Shown one piece after another: positions 11,183-21,183 of a DNA stretch of 64,000 bases. Source of the stretch: Zygaena filipendulae (lineage: Eukaryota; Arthropoda; Insecta; Lepidoptera; Zygaenidae). The position numbers and the translations under genes were made by a program. The stretch lies in NCBI GenBank assembly GCA_907165275.2, contig OU015651.1, forward strand, positions 7,524,501 through 7,588,500, written 5' to 3'. Positions within the stretch are counted from its first letter, which is position 1. Every line of letters begins with the position of its first letter. The notes under the pieces are model-generated. The model was not told where the DNA came from. It saw only the letters and a program-made list of their open reading frames with translations, and ran no database searches.

Positions 11183-12410
11183 AGAGAGGAATCTGACAGT
11201 ACTTTGAGGGGTCGTTAGAGATCCACCAATCGCAGAAGTCGACAGAGCCACAGATAAAAATATTAGTGTTGTTCATGTCGATAAAGTTTATCGATACTAG
11301 GGATGAGTACCAGTACTCCTATCGATAGTATTATAGCTTATTAGTTAAATATTTTATTTTAGAGGTGTGACTGACCTGTTTATGTTTTTCTCTAAACTAT
11401 CTGTGTTTAGAGAAAAACATAAATAAGAGCAAATTAAAACTTGTAAAATTCATAAAAACTTACTTTATTTATCTTTAAGTATAATATAAATGTTACTTAA
11501 CATTACTTAGTACTATATTTACATAATATAACAAATTTACAGTAATATTGTATTTTATATTATTAAGGATAACAACAGCCATCATTGTTAATTGTACATT
11601 ATAATATTATACTAGACATAAATATGCAAACAACAATTATTATCAGCTTGATTTTATCGCAAAATTTCGTAAACAAATCGTTACTAAATTATTAAACAAG
11701 ATAATAGTTAATATCATAGAAGTATTAAATAGTTATTAAAATAGTGTTGCACTGATAAACCAACTCTTAATATTCGTGTGTATTCAAATAAATCATATAA
11801 ATAGTTTCAAGTCTCCATAGTTTGCGGTAGTGACAGTGAGCAGCACAAAAATGAACTTGTCTTATGTCTAGTGAGCAGCACAAATTAACAACCAGGCAGT
11901 GTCAACTGAGTACTGGCAAACGGGTAATAATTCTCATATAAGTATGCAAAATAAGGTTGGACTCCAAAAGTATTGCCGACTCTATACATGAAACTGACAT
12001 TTTAATTTGGTATCATTATAATGTGTTACTTCATTAAACCGGCTAAGAGATGGCAGCAGCAGTATAATAATGTGACTACATAATGTTATAAATGAATAAT
12101 AGATGTCACTGCCTTGTATAAATTCAAGCTATCGAAGTGCTACCAATTGATAGTATATAGTCTAACAATAATCATGCCCATAAATAATAAGGTTGGACTC
12201 CAAAAGATTTTTTCGACTCTTTACACGAAACTGACATTTTAAAGTTACCTTAAATTTTACAAATAGGCGGTTAGTTGTAGGTACCTATACGTAAAGTTTT
12301 ATTGGCGTTAGTTCCGAAACTGGACACCAGAGGGCTGCTTTTTGACTTTCCCAATTTAGGCGTAGAGTTGGACCTCTATTTCAGATATTAAAAAGTACTC
12401 TGTGTTAACC
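11183..12410. other. intergenic sequence with a 55-bp direct repeat
   Basis: AT-rich, no gene seen. A segment starting ATAAGGTTGGACTCCAAAAG and ending GAAACTGACATTTTAA occurs at about 11951-12004 and 12187-12242 with a few differences. Confidence 0.6.
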
Positions 12411-12435
12411 ACGTAGTGATTACCTTCTCCTCTCT
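12411..12435. repeat. variant of the 23-bp micro-insert, minus orientation
   Basis: ACGTAGTGATTACCTTCTC is shared with 48624-48642; the end differs by an extra CT repeat. No flanking 9-bp duplication is seen; it abuts MITE C. Confidence 0.5.
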
Positions 12436-12443
12436 GAAATTAA

Positions 12444-13472
12444 GCGCTTATTACACCTTGCAATTTCAGAACACCAATTTAGTGCTCTAAATCGGATACA
12501 ATTTAGGGTCGGTGACAGAGAGAGAGAGCGAGTAATCACAGTACACTAAATTGTGCTCTAAATCGACTGTTGTAGGGTACATTTTAATGTAGTGTGATCA
12601 CTCGCTCTCTCTCTCACTCACCGACCCTAAATTGGTCCCTAAATTGGTTCCATTTTAGGGTGAGAGAGAGAGAGCGAGTGATCGCACTACATTAAAAGTA
12701 ACCTAGAGTAATCGATTTAGGGTACAATTTAGGATAGTGTGATTACTCGCTCTCTCTCTCTTTCTCACTCACCGACCCTAAATAGGGTACTTGCATGAAA
12801 TTTATAATAAGAAATTGTGTCAATATTTCAAAAATAGAGCCTTAGAAAAGCGTTATCGTGAAAGATTTACTAAAAAATTTTCAATAGTTTCCAAAATATT
12901 CAACTTTTAATTTTGTGAAACGGAACGTTGCAACGAAACACCAATCACAGCCAAGCTTGACACATGACGTCACTTTTATTTTTTTAGGAAACATTTACCT
13001 CTTTCAGAGAAGGCAAAAGAAACTAAGTGCATACAGACAACGCATATTTTCCATTTTCTGAAGTTTTTTACTTTAAAATGCATCGTTAAGATGCATCTCG
13101 ATTCTTTACTGGAACTTTTGGAAGTAAATCGTCACATTTCAACCTTAATTTCGCTTTTGAATATTGAAGTTAACTGTCTGTCAGTGTCACATGACCCTGT
13201 CAATACGACAGTGACATTTCTATCACAGATTAAGAAGGCGTAATTTTGAACAAGTGACGTCATTCCGCGTTTCGGCGTTAAGGTCTAAAGTCGGAACTTC
13301 GAAACGCTCTATTTAATTAATTAATGCATATATTTTTTTTCTTTTTCTTGCTTTGTTTAAGTAGGCCATATATCTTTAAAATAGACTGAAAAAAAAATTC
13401 ATGCAAGTACCCTATTGTATCCGATTTAGAGCCCTAAATTAGTGCTCTGAAATTGCAAAGTGTAATAAGCGC
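12444..13472. mobile_element. palindromic MITE C, split by MITE A
   Basis: The left arm starting GCGCTTATTACACCTTGCAA and the right arm ending TTGCAAAGTGTAATAAGCGC are inverted over about 59 bp. The interior repeats GAGAGAGAGAGCGAGTGATC and its complement several times. MITE A copy 2 occupies 12785-13412, so the original was about 400 bp. Confidence 0.78.
12785..13412. mobile_element. MITE A, copy 2 (TA target site)
   Basis: 628 bp, collinear with 1195-1823 and with the same TIR GGGTACTTGCATGAA and TA flanks (12783-12784, 13413-13414). Differences between copies are scattered substitutions. Confidence 0.87.
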
Positions 13473-13540
13473 ATTAACTAGACTTATGTGAGCACTGAGC
13501 AGTGAGCACGTAGTGAGCAGTCAGCAGTGAGCATTGAGCA

Positions 13541-14108
13541 AAGATTTTTTTTTTATTTACCCAAATGGGAAAGGCAAGGAAGCTTAAGTTACTTCAGTAG
13601 TATTTTTCTTCTTCTGAAGTTATTGACATCGAAATACATTGGTAAGATGCATTTCGATACTTTACTGGAACTTTTGGCTGCAACTCTTCATAGTTGAACC
13701 TGAATAGGATGCTCTGTGGGAAGTTGTATAGTAAAACGACAACCTCCCGATGAAAGCCCCATTTCATTTTATTTCACTGTTTCCACACACTGTTCATCAC
13801 TAATGGATCACTATTAGCAAACTCCACCACATTCATTATTCACTATAATCTAATTTGCAAAACAAAGAAATAAAACTGATGTTCGTCACTGCTAAAATCC
13901 CGCCAAAAGCTCCTTTTTTTGTTGACTTCTTTTGGAGAAGGCAAAGGAATCTAAGTCCATACAGCCAATTCAGTTGTGTTTTTCTTCTTCTGAAGTTATT
14001 TAAGTACATCGAAATGCATTGGTGAGATGCATTTCGATGCTTTACCTGAACTTTTGACAGCACCTCTTCACAGCTGAACCTTAATAGGACGCTCTGTGGG
14101 AAGTTGTA
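13541..14108. repeat. repeat E: one full and one interrupted tandem copy
   Basis: Copy 1 runs about 13541-13912; copy 2 starts near 13913 and resumes at 19036-19240 after the LINE/copia insertion. Shared blocks: GATGCATTTCGAT...TTTAC, GACGCTCTGTGGGAAGTTGT and ACAACCTCCCGATGAA. Its first half is also similar to the middle of MITE A (AGATGCATTTCGATTCTTTA, AGAAGGCAAAAGAAACTAAG), so the two share ancestry. Confidence 0.75.
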
Positions 14109-14286
14109 TAGTAATAATAATAATAATAATAATTTCTTTATTTACTTCAAAAATTGTTTATATCTAACAGGTTGATTGAGGTCTCCATTTAAGCGAATTA
14201 AAGCCTGTGTTTGGAGACCCCGCTCTTCCTATATTATAATATTAGATTAATTAAATAATTTTACATAGATTTCAGCAGTACAATGT

Positions 14287-14323
<37 letters not shown>

Positions 14324-14345
14324 GGGTGTGTGGGTGTGTGTGTGG
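14287..14345. repeat. (TG)n microsatellite
   Basis: Nearly uninterrupted TG repeat in the 3' UTR of the LINE. Confidence 0.95.
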
Positions 14346-14483
14346 GTGTAGGTATATGCATGTGTTTATTCATTCTATACGAGTTATGGACTTATGAAAT
14401 AAGGTTAAATAGACGTTCAGTTTCTTCATATGTTTTAGAAGCAAGCCATTTCGTTAAAAGCTCTTTACATTCATATAGCTTTT

Positions 14484-14592
14484 TGTTGAGGATATTAGGA
14501 AATACGTTGTGGCAACACTACTCTGTACAAGCTCTGCTAATAAAGATGGCGATAAAGTAAGTTCGCTTTTTATTCAAAACTCCAGTTCAATA
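14484..14592 (+). repeat. copia 5' LTR
   Basis: 109 bp, unusually short, TG...TA ends; identical to 18140-18248. Contains ATAAA and GATGGCGATAAAG. Confidence 0.93.
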
Positions 14593-14688
14593 CGCTTCCA
14601 CTGCGCTATACCAATAATAATTAGTAAAATAGGATTAAAACCAAAGAAAAAGTGTTAAATAGTAGTGAAATTAACAAAATAGCGCAAA

Positions 14689-17184
14689 ATGGCTCAAGAT
14701 TTTAAGTACCCAACGCTGAGTGAGCATGGCAATTTCGGCCATTGGAAATTTAGAGTGAAATTAATATTAGAAGAAAAAGGAGTTTTAAAAGTACTACAAA
14801 GTGATGTGAAGACATCAGATATGGTTAGCGATGCAAAAGCTAGATCCATCATAGTTCAGTGCCTAAGTGACAAATATATAGAAATTGTAAAAAACTGCAC
14901 AACCGCCGCGGACATGTTGTCTAACTTGGAGGACATATTTGAACGCAAGAGCATCTGTAATAAATTGAGGTTAAAAAGACAACTCATCATGTTAAAATGT
15001 GGCTCAAAAGAAAAACTTCAGGATTACTTTTTGAAATTCGATACATTAATCAGCGAATTATCCGCTATTGGGTGTACCATAGAACAAATAGATCAAGTGT
15101 GCTACCTACTTTCTTCACTACCCTCCGCATACGATAACGTAATTACATCAATAGAAACAATGATAACGGAAAAATCAATCAATCTAGAATCCATCAAAGC
15201 GAGATTACTCGATGCAGAATTAAAAATTAACCAGGAAAGTCCCAAGGAAGAGGCATTTTTGACATGCTATAGATGTGGAAAAAGAGGACATATTATCAGA
15301 AATTGTACGGATATACAGCCAGATTCAAATACCTACAACAATCTAAATCGAGGCCGAACACCATCAAGAAGTTATCGAGGTTCCTACAGGTCAAGAACTA
15401 CCAACCAACGTCGAGGTACAAGACAATATGGGCATCAAAGGCAAGCAAACAATATATCACAGATTAATAATGAAAATGGTATGTCGTTCACAGTATACAG
15501 TGCAAATCAATTTAGTCAAAATGTGAACAAAAGCGTGGAATTCATAGTAGACTCCGGGGCCACAGAACATTTATTAAAATCAGAATTTGAAGAACATATG
15601 ACAGAGATAGTTAAGCTAGATAAGGATATTAAGATTTTTGTAGCAAATGGTCAGTACCTAACCTGTAATAAAAAAGGGAAATTAAATTTAAAGTTTAAAA
15701 ATGTTTTCATAGATATTGAAGGGTTAATTGTTCCAAATCTGTCACATAACTTATTGTCAGTGAGTAAATTGTTGCAAAAAGGTTTTAATATTCAATTTAA
15801 TAAAGATTATGTATCCATCTCAAATGTAAAGCATGAAATATTTGGCAATCTTCTTGGAAATTTATATGTAATTACTATGTACTTAAATACAGTAAAATGT
15901 TTAACAACTAATAAAAATAATAATGATACTTTGTGGCATCAAAGATTAGGACATGCAAATCGAAAACATCTGCGTATGATGAGGCTGCCTTACAGTCAAA
16001 ACCCATGTGAACCATGTATGCAAGGTAAGTCAACAAGGTTACCATTTTACTCCACTCCGAGACCACGTTCCCGTTACATTAGTGAGTTGATTCACACTGA
16101 CATCTCTGGTCCGGTAAGTACTCCTACAGCTAATGGTGAGGTTTATTATCACACTATCATTGATGATTATACACATTTTTGTGAAGTATATTTACTAAAG
16201 AGAAAAAGTGAAGCTACAGAAAGGTTAATTGAATACATAAATAGAATGGAGAGACAAACAGGAAATAAAGTAAAGAAAATTAGAAGTGATAATGGAGGTG
16301 AGTTCAAAAATGAGACAATGCATAATTTCTGTAAGAACAAAGGGATTATTTTACAATATACTATTCCATACAGTCCTCAGTCAAATGGAGTCGCAGAACG
16401 TATGAACAGAACCATTTATAACCGAGCTAGAACATTATTAATTGAAACAGGATTACCTAAGACATTGTGGGGTGAAGCAGTAAGATGTTCTGTCTATCAG
16501 ATTAACCGATGTCCATCCTCAGCTATCAAATTTCGTACACCAGCTGAACTAATGCTAGGAAACAGAGACTTATCAAGACTAAGAGTATTTGGCTCCAAGG
16601 TATGGGTACACATTTTGCCAAAACAGGATAAACTTCAAAGAAGAGCAAAAACAATGAGATTTGTTGGATATGCACGTAACGGATACAGGGTATGGGATCC
16701 TGATACAGATGAGATTATAGTCAGTAGAGACATTAGATTTGATGAGACTCAATTTAAATATGATAATAATAAACCTAATGATGAAGAAGTAAAATATAAA
16801 CATTATGAAGATGATGAAGAAAATAACTATAGAAGAGAAGAAGAAAATGATGAAAGAGAAGAGATTGAACAGGAAAATGAAGAAGATGATCAAAATTACA
16901 TGGAAACAGATGAAGATAATAATGAAGAAGAAAATCAAGAAACAGAAGAATATAAGACACGATCAGGAAGACAAGTAAGAAAACCTAAAGATCTACTAGA
17001 AAAATATGACCTAAACTATATAGCATACTGCTTATTATCAGGAGATCCTCAAGAATTTAATGAAGCAATAAAAAATAAAGAATGGGAAAAGGCAATCAAG
17101 AAAGAATTAGAGTCACAAAAGAAATTAGAAACATGGGAAGAAGCAACATTATTAAATAGAAGTAAACTACAATACAGATATTAA
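14689..17184 (+). CDS. copia gag-protease-integrase polyprotein, truncated before RT
   Basis: 831 residues. The Gag opening is MAQDFKYPTLSEHGNFGHWK. A CCHC zinc knuckle occupies Cys193, Cys196, His201 and Cys206. The aspartic protease motif is DSGATEHLL at Asp288. The integrase zinc finger starts HQRLGH at His417 with CEPC about 20 residues later. The integrase catalytic triad is Asp471 (HTDISGP), Asp534 (RSDNGGEF) and Glu570 (SPQSNGVAE), which gives DD35E. A very acidic Glu/Asp/Asn linker follows. The reading frame then enters the first residues of the RT domain (LETWEEATL) and stops at TAA 17182, where an internal deletion joins it out of frame to RNase H. Gag, protease and integrase look intact. 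Confidence 0.93.
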   Translation: MAQDFKYPTLSEHGNFGHWKFRVKLILEEKGVLKVLQSDVKTSDMVSDAKARSIIVQCLSDKYIEIVKNCTTAADMLSNLEDIFERKSICNKLRLKRQLIMLKCGSKEKLQDYFLKFDTLISELSAIGCTIEQIDQVCYLLSSLPSAYDNVITSIETMITEKSINLESIKARLLDAELKINQESPKEEAFLTCYRCGKRGHIIRNCTDIQPDSNTYNNLNRGRTPSRSYRGSYRSRTTNQRRGTRQYGHQRQANNISQINNENGMSFTVYSANQFSQNVNKSVEFIVDSGATEHLLKSEFEEHMTEIVKLDKDIKIFVANGQYLTCNKKGKLNLKFKNVFIDIEGLIVPNLSHNLLSVSKLLQKGFNIQFNKDYVSISNVKHEIFGNLLGNLYVITMYLNTVKCLTTNKNNNDTLWHQRLGHANRKHLRMMRLPYSQNPCEPCMQGKSTRLPFYSTPRPRSRYISELIHTDISGPVSTPTANGEVYYHTIIDDYTHFCEVYLLKRKSEATERLIEYINRMERQTGNKVKKIRSDNGGEFKNETMHNFCKNKGIILQYTIPYSPQSNGVAERMNRTIYNRARTLLIETGLPKTLWGEAVRCSVYQINRCPSSAIKFRTPAELMLGNRDLSRLRVFGSKVWVHILPKQDKLQRRAKTMRFVGYARNGYRVWDPDTDEIIVSRDIRFDETQFKYDNNKPNDEEVKYKHYEDDEENNYRREEENDEREEIEQENEEDDQNYMETDEDNNEEENQETEEYKTRSGRQVRKPKDLLEKYDLNYIAYCLLSGDPQEFNEAIKNKEWEKAIKKELESQKKLETWEEATLLNRSKLQYRY

Positions 17185-17869
17185 CTCAGAAGTAATCACA
17201 ATACCGTTTAAAGAGCTAATTGGCTCACTACTTTATATATCAACAAATAGTCGACCAGATATAGCTTATGCAGTTTCCTATCTGAGCAGATTTTTGGATA
17301 GACCAACAAACGACTTGTGGAAGGCAGGTAAGAGGGTCTTACGCTATCTTAAAGGGACATCCGAAAAGGGGCTGCTATATAAGAAGTCAACAGATCCTAC
17401 TAAACTTCAAGCATACTCAGACGCTGACTGGGCTGCAGACAAGACAGACCGTAAGAGCACTAGTGGCTGTGTGATCTATCACGGTGAGAATATAATAAGT
17501 TGGTTCTCTAAAAAGCAAACATGTACAGCTCTTTCAACAGCAGAGGCAGAATTCGTCGCAGGGTCACACACTGTAAGTGAGCTCATGCATATTAAAGGTT
17601 TACTCTCAGATTTTACAAATAATAAAACAAATATTTCCGCTTGTTTATTGATTGATAACCAGAGTACAATTAAATTAATACAGAATCAAACAAACAGTAA
17701 AGCTTCAAAACATATAGCTATCAAGTATCATTATGTTAAAGATATAGTAAATAAGAAACTTATATTAATCTCCGATGTTCCAACCAATGAGAATGTATCT
17801 GATATTTTTACCAAAGCGTTGCCACTTATTAAACATGTGTATTTAACAAATAAGTTGAATCTGATTTAG
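17177..17869 (+). pseudogene. copia RT tail and RNase H fragment
   Basis: In the +1 frame relative to gag-pol. Contains FKELIGSLLYISTNSRPDIA, the post-RT linker of copia pol, then the RNase H domain: LQAYSDADWAADKTDRKSTS, ALSTAEAEFVA and DNQSTIKLI, ending at TAG 17867-17869. The catalytic carboxylates of RNase H (D in SDADW, E in AEAEF, D in DNQS) are present. All RT palm motifs, including YVDD, are missing between this and the upstream ORF. It has no start of its own. Confidence 0.9.
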
Positions 17870-18139
17870 TACATCTGATTTTGTATTAGTTAGATATTTA
17901 TTATGTGAACTCAAACTAATTCTGAACTTGTGTTTAAGTAAGTATAAGTGTACTAAATGTAAATGTTAACATTCTTTAATGTTACTTAGTATAATCTAGT
18001 GGTGAGTGTACCGATCCCAAGACACAGTTCGTAGGGCTAGATTAAGCCATAGATATAATTGTGTGTTATTGTGTAATTTTAAATTTACTTTTGCAAGTTG
18101 TATAACTTCAGTTTCTTTCGTTATAAACTTGAGGGGCTG

Positions 18140-18248
18140 TGTTGAGGATATTAGGAAATACGTTGTGGCAACACTACTCTGTACAAGCTCTGCTAATAAA
18201 GATGGCGATAAAGTAAGTTCGCTTTTTATTCAAAACTCCAGTTCAATA
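18140..18248 (+). repeat. copia 3' LTR
   Basis: Identical to the 5' LTR; followed by target duplicate CTTTT. Confidence 0.93.
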
Positions 18249-18253
18249 CTTTT

Positions 18254-19035
18254 TATCATATATATATATTTCTTTATTTATTTTATTATATAGGAATGCA
18301 GAACGTGAGTTAAATTGTCTATTAGCAAATGCAGTTTTAGTAAAATAGAATGGGGCTACGATATCTTTTCGTCGTTTTTCTAGTACGCGAGGATCAAAAG
18401 ACAAGGATTTGTGAGTTTTCAGGGTTGTTAATAGAATGTACAATTTTCTGACAGAGAGGAGGTTGCTAATGCGGTAAAGATCTACGGTGGGAAAACGTCT
18501 CTTTTTGAAATACATAACCTTAATTAAGGTTCTTTGTGCTCTCTCTAAATCGAGGAACTGTGTCTTTGCAGCGCCACCCCAGACTGGTATGCAGTAAGTT
18601 ATTATAGATTGTGCGAGAGAAATGTATATTTGATTGAGGAGAAATTTAGGAGAGTCATTTCCATTACAGTTTTCCGGTATAACGTGCCTGAGGGTTTTAA
18701 ACAACCATACTAGTTTCCTGGTTCTGTTTATTACATGTTCTAGTTGTGGATACCAAGACAACCTTTGGTCCACCAGGATACCCAGATATTTCACTTGTGC
18801 CACTTTTTCTATTGTTGGACAGGTGCAGGTGTTAGTGTCTCTAGTACAGCTATGTATTTTTAGGCTGAAGTCGCTACTTGGCTGTGATGAATTATAGATA
18901 CTAAAACATACATAATTGGTTTTAGAGGTGTTTAAGGTAAGGAGATTTTGCTGCAGCCACAATGCAACCTGAGCCAGACCAATTTCGGCTGTGGTTTTGA
19001 CTGCTTCCCACGATTCACCAACAAATACTATGACA
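18254..19035 (-). pseudogene. LINE reverse transcriptase C-terminal half (broken)
   Basis: Reads WLQQNLLTLNTSKTNYVCFS, VKYLGILVDQRLSW, HVINRTRKLVWLFKTLRHV, QSIITYCIPVWGG and LERAQRTLIKVM, the thumb and connection region typical of non-LTR RTs of the CR1/Rex1/Jockey group. The palm with the catalytic YxDD is missing (5' truncation). The frame is then cut by the copia insertion, and its last 29 codons and TAA stop are stranded at 14392-14478. Confidence 0.85.
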
Positions 19036-19240
19036 GACAACCTCCCGATGAACGCCCCATTTCATCTTATTTCACTGTTTCCACATACTGTTCATCACTA
19101 ATGGATCACTATTATGCAAAATCCACCACATTCACACAATATTAATCACGATAAACTAATTTGCAAAACTAAGAAATAAAACTCACGTCCTTTCTCTTTC
19201 TGCTAAAACTCCCGCCCAAAGTCCACTCTGAACAAGAAGC
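19036..19240. repeat. repeat E copy 2, right part
   Basis: Resumes after the LINE at ACAGACAACCTCCCGATGAA and parallels 13739-13912. Confidence 0.75.
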
Positions 19241-19494
19241 TTATTATCACAAAGCTTCTTGACTCTGAATTTATGGTTTGATAAAATGTTGCCAGTAATT
19301 TTTTTATTCCAGCATTATTTTTTTTGTTAAATCTGATATTAATTTTTTAATATCACTACATGGATGTATCAGCGTAAATAAGATCATACAAAATATTTTT
19401 TTGATCAAACAAACGATAACTAGTTTAGAATTAAAAAAAGTCTAGATATCATAATAGTCGGCGCTAGGATAAGGCCAAATTTTAAAAAACTAAA

Positions 19495-19845
19495 TACGAA
19501 CAAACACTATTTTTGCTCGAACAATAAAGAACAAACGAAGAACAATTGAAATAGCCAAAAAAATTAAAAAAGTCACCTTCCACCCGAGATCGAACAAAAC
19601 AAATTGATCGAACAATAACGAACAAACGACGAACAATCGAAATGGCTAAAAAAATAAAAAAGTCAACCTCCACCCTCCAAATGGACTGGGCCTTTTGGCT
19701 AAGATCAAAGTGTAGTAGTAGTAAGGGTCCAATTTTTATTTAATTAAAAAATCGAACAAAACAAATTTTTGATCGAACAATCACGAACAAACGACGAAAA
19801 ATCGAAATGTCCAATAAAAATTATAAAAAGTCAACTTCCTGGAGC
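19495..19845. repeat. three diverged tandem units, about 60 bp each
   Basis: A block GAACAATAACGAACAAACGA...CAATCGAAAT...AAAAAGTCAACCTCC occurs near 19498-19580, 19608-19680 and 19765-19845, separated by unequal spacers. Non-coding. Confidence 0.7.
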
Positions 19846-20883
19846 CGGGTGTGCGTTCCGTGGATTTGGGCGCAGTTGTTCGGTTAAAATTTCACTCGTT
19901 TGAGTTGCAAACAAGCCACAGAACGATCGAGTTGTTTTTATAACCTCAAACTATTTGACATTTCAGACGCCATTTGTTTTCTCTACTCACATTGCAAATA
20001 AGACTGTTTTACATCCAATTATAAACTTTTTGTGACTACGACTCCTCCCCTTTGTTCGTAAGAACTCCGATTAATTTCTTTTTCAACGAATCCGGTTTTT
20101 GGCGCAAACTTTGACACTTCTTAAACAATACATAGCTGTCAGAGTGAAAATTAACTTGCTTCGGAGATGGTTGTTTGGTTGCTGCACTCTGAGCCACGGA
20201 ACGGGTGAAACTACGCTCTAAGGCCAGCCGTACACGGACTGCTTCAAGCAGTTATGACCGACTGCTTGAAGCCGCGACCGCGCGGTGAACTATAGCCATT
20301 CATTCGCTGCCGTACACACAACTGCTCGAGCAGTCGCGACCGCTTCAAGCCGTCAACTACATGATGAAATTCCATCGTGCTGTCGACCGCTCGCGAGCAG
20401 TCGCGAGGCATACACTGACTGCTCGAGCCGTCGGCGGCTCTAGAGCAGTCGACAGCTCTACGACCTCCCCCTCCCTTCTCTTCTGGCCTCGCGGCGTCTA
20501 TTGTCCATGTTGTTCTCTTAATTCCAAAATTGGATGAACCCAAAATTTTCTCTTTTGACGTCGCCGCCGTCGTCTCCGCTTGAGCAGAAGCAGCAAAAAC
20601 AGTGTTTTCTCGTCAGAATCCATGACTAGACTGCGGTAGAAATTCAACTGCTCGAGCGGTTGGTAGAGACAGCTCGAGCAGTCAAAAACCGACTGCTCAA
20701 GCAGTCAACGCCGACCGCTCGAGCGGTCCGTGTACGTCGGTCAGCCGTTAACTGCTCGAGCAGTCCGTGTACGCCCGCTCTAACAGTTGTCAGAGTAAAA
20801 TTTCACCAAGCCACAGAACGGGTTCAGAGCGCGCTCGAGCGCGTTCAAGTGCATTCGTGCGAAGCCACGGAACGCACACCGGG
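19845..20883. mobile_element. element F with inverted ends, host of a nested MITE
   Basis: CCGGGTGTGCGTTCCGTGG (19845-19863) and its reverse complement (20865-20883), plus inner partners AAAATTTCAC and AAGCCACAGAACG, form a pair of ends about 1 kb apart. The centre holds the unrelated palindromic element at 20217-20780. Confidence 0.6.
20217..20780. mobile_element. GC-rich MITE built from CTGCTCGAGCAG-like palindromes
   Basis: Inverted ends share CGTACACGGACTGCT. Half-sites of GACTGCTYGARCAGTC type recur many times near both ends (20238-20450 and 20648-20768). CTCTAA at both flanks may be the target duplication. Strikingly GC-rich against the surroundings. The 99-codon minus ORF inside looks like chance. 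Confidence 0.68.
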
Positions 20884-20948
20884 GGCCATCTCTTTGCTGA
20901 AGAGCAAGTTTTAACTGTTGGCATTGGCAACCAAAGATATTTGGACGC

Positions 20949-21170
20949 AGATAAGCAATAACATGTTAACCCACAAAACAAAGTTATTGATTCAGAACGA
21001 TTTGTTGAGATTAAGAGAACGTTTTTTAATTATGTGTTTACCTTTTACATTGTTTAAATATGTGACTAAATATTGAACATAAAAATGTTTAAAAAAAATG
21101 GCGCTATAATTTTAAAACTCTAATTTACTCAAAATTTCTCCTGTCTGGGCTAACACACTATTGCTTATCT
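20949..21170. mobile_element. MITE G, copy 1
   Basis: Ends AGATAAGCAATAACATGTTA and TATTGCTTATCT are inverted, with AATGGCGCTATAATT inside. Relatives at 38875-39112 and 43885-44096. Confidence 0.83.
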
Positions 21171-21183
21171 ATGTCCATTTTAA

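Larger units (their letters stand above)
14484..18248 (+). mobile_element. copia-type LTR retrotransposon with RT deleted
   Basis: 3.77 kb, flanked by the 5-bp duplication CTTTT (14479-14483, 18249-18253). LTRs of 109 bp (14484-14592 and 18140-18248) start TGTTGAGGATATTAGG, end CCAGTTCAATA, and are identical by eye. A purine tract GAGGGGCTG precedes the right LTR. Gene order gag, protease, integrase, (RT), RNase H defines Ty1/copia. The RT domain is missing, yet identical LTRs indicate a very recent insertion; it was probably copied by proteins supplied in trans. Confidence 0.95.
14109..19035 (-). mobile_element. 5'-truncated LINE, interrupted by copia
   Basis: Minus-strand non-LTR retrotransposon. 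Its 3' tail is the (TAA)n run at 14111-14135 as seen on plus. Coding sequence lies at 18254-19035 and continues at 14392-14478 after removal of the copia copy. Its 5' end is truncated near the position of the RT YxDD motif. It interrupts repeat E between GGGAAGTTGTATAGTA and ACAGACAACCTCCCG. Confidence 0.82.

Noticed and set aside
16579..16960. Ile/Phe-rich minus ORFs that look membrane-like
   Set aside because: They are the complement of the acidic Asn/Glu linker in the copia polyprotein.
20244..20543. 99-codon minus ORF
   Set aside because: Lies in palindromic MITE repeats; codons follow the repeated CTGCTCGAGCAG units.
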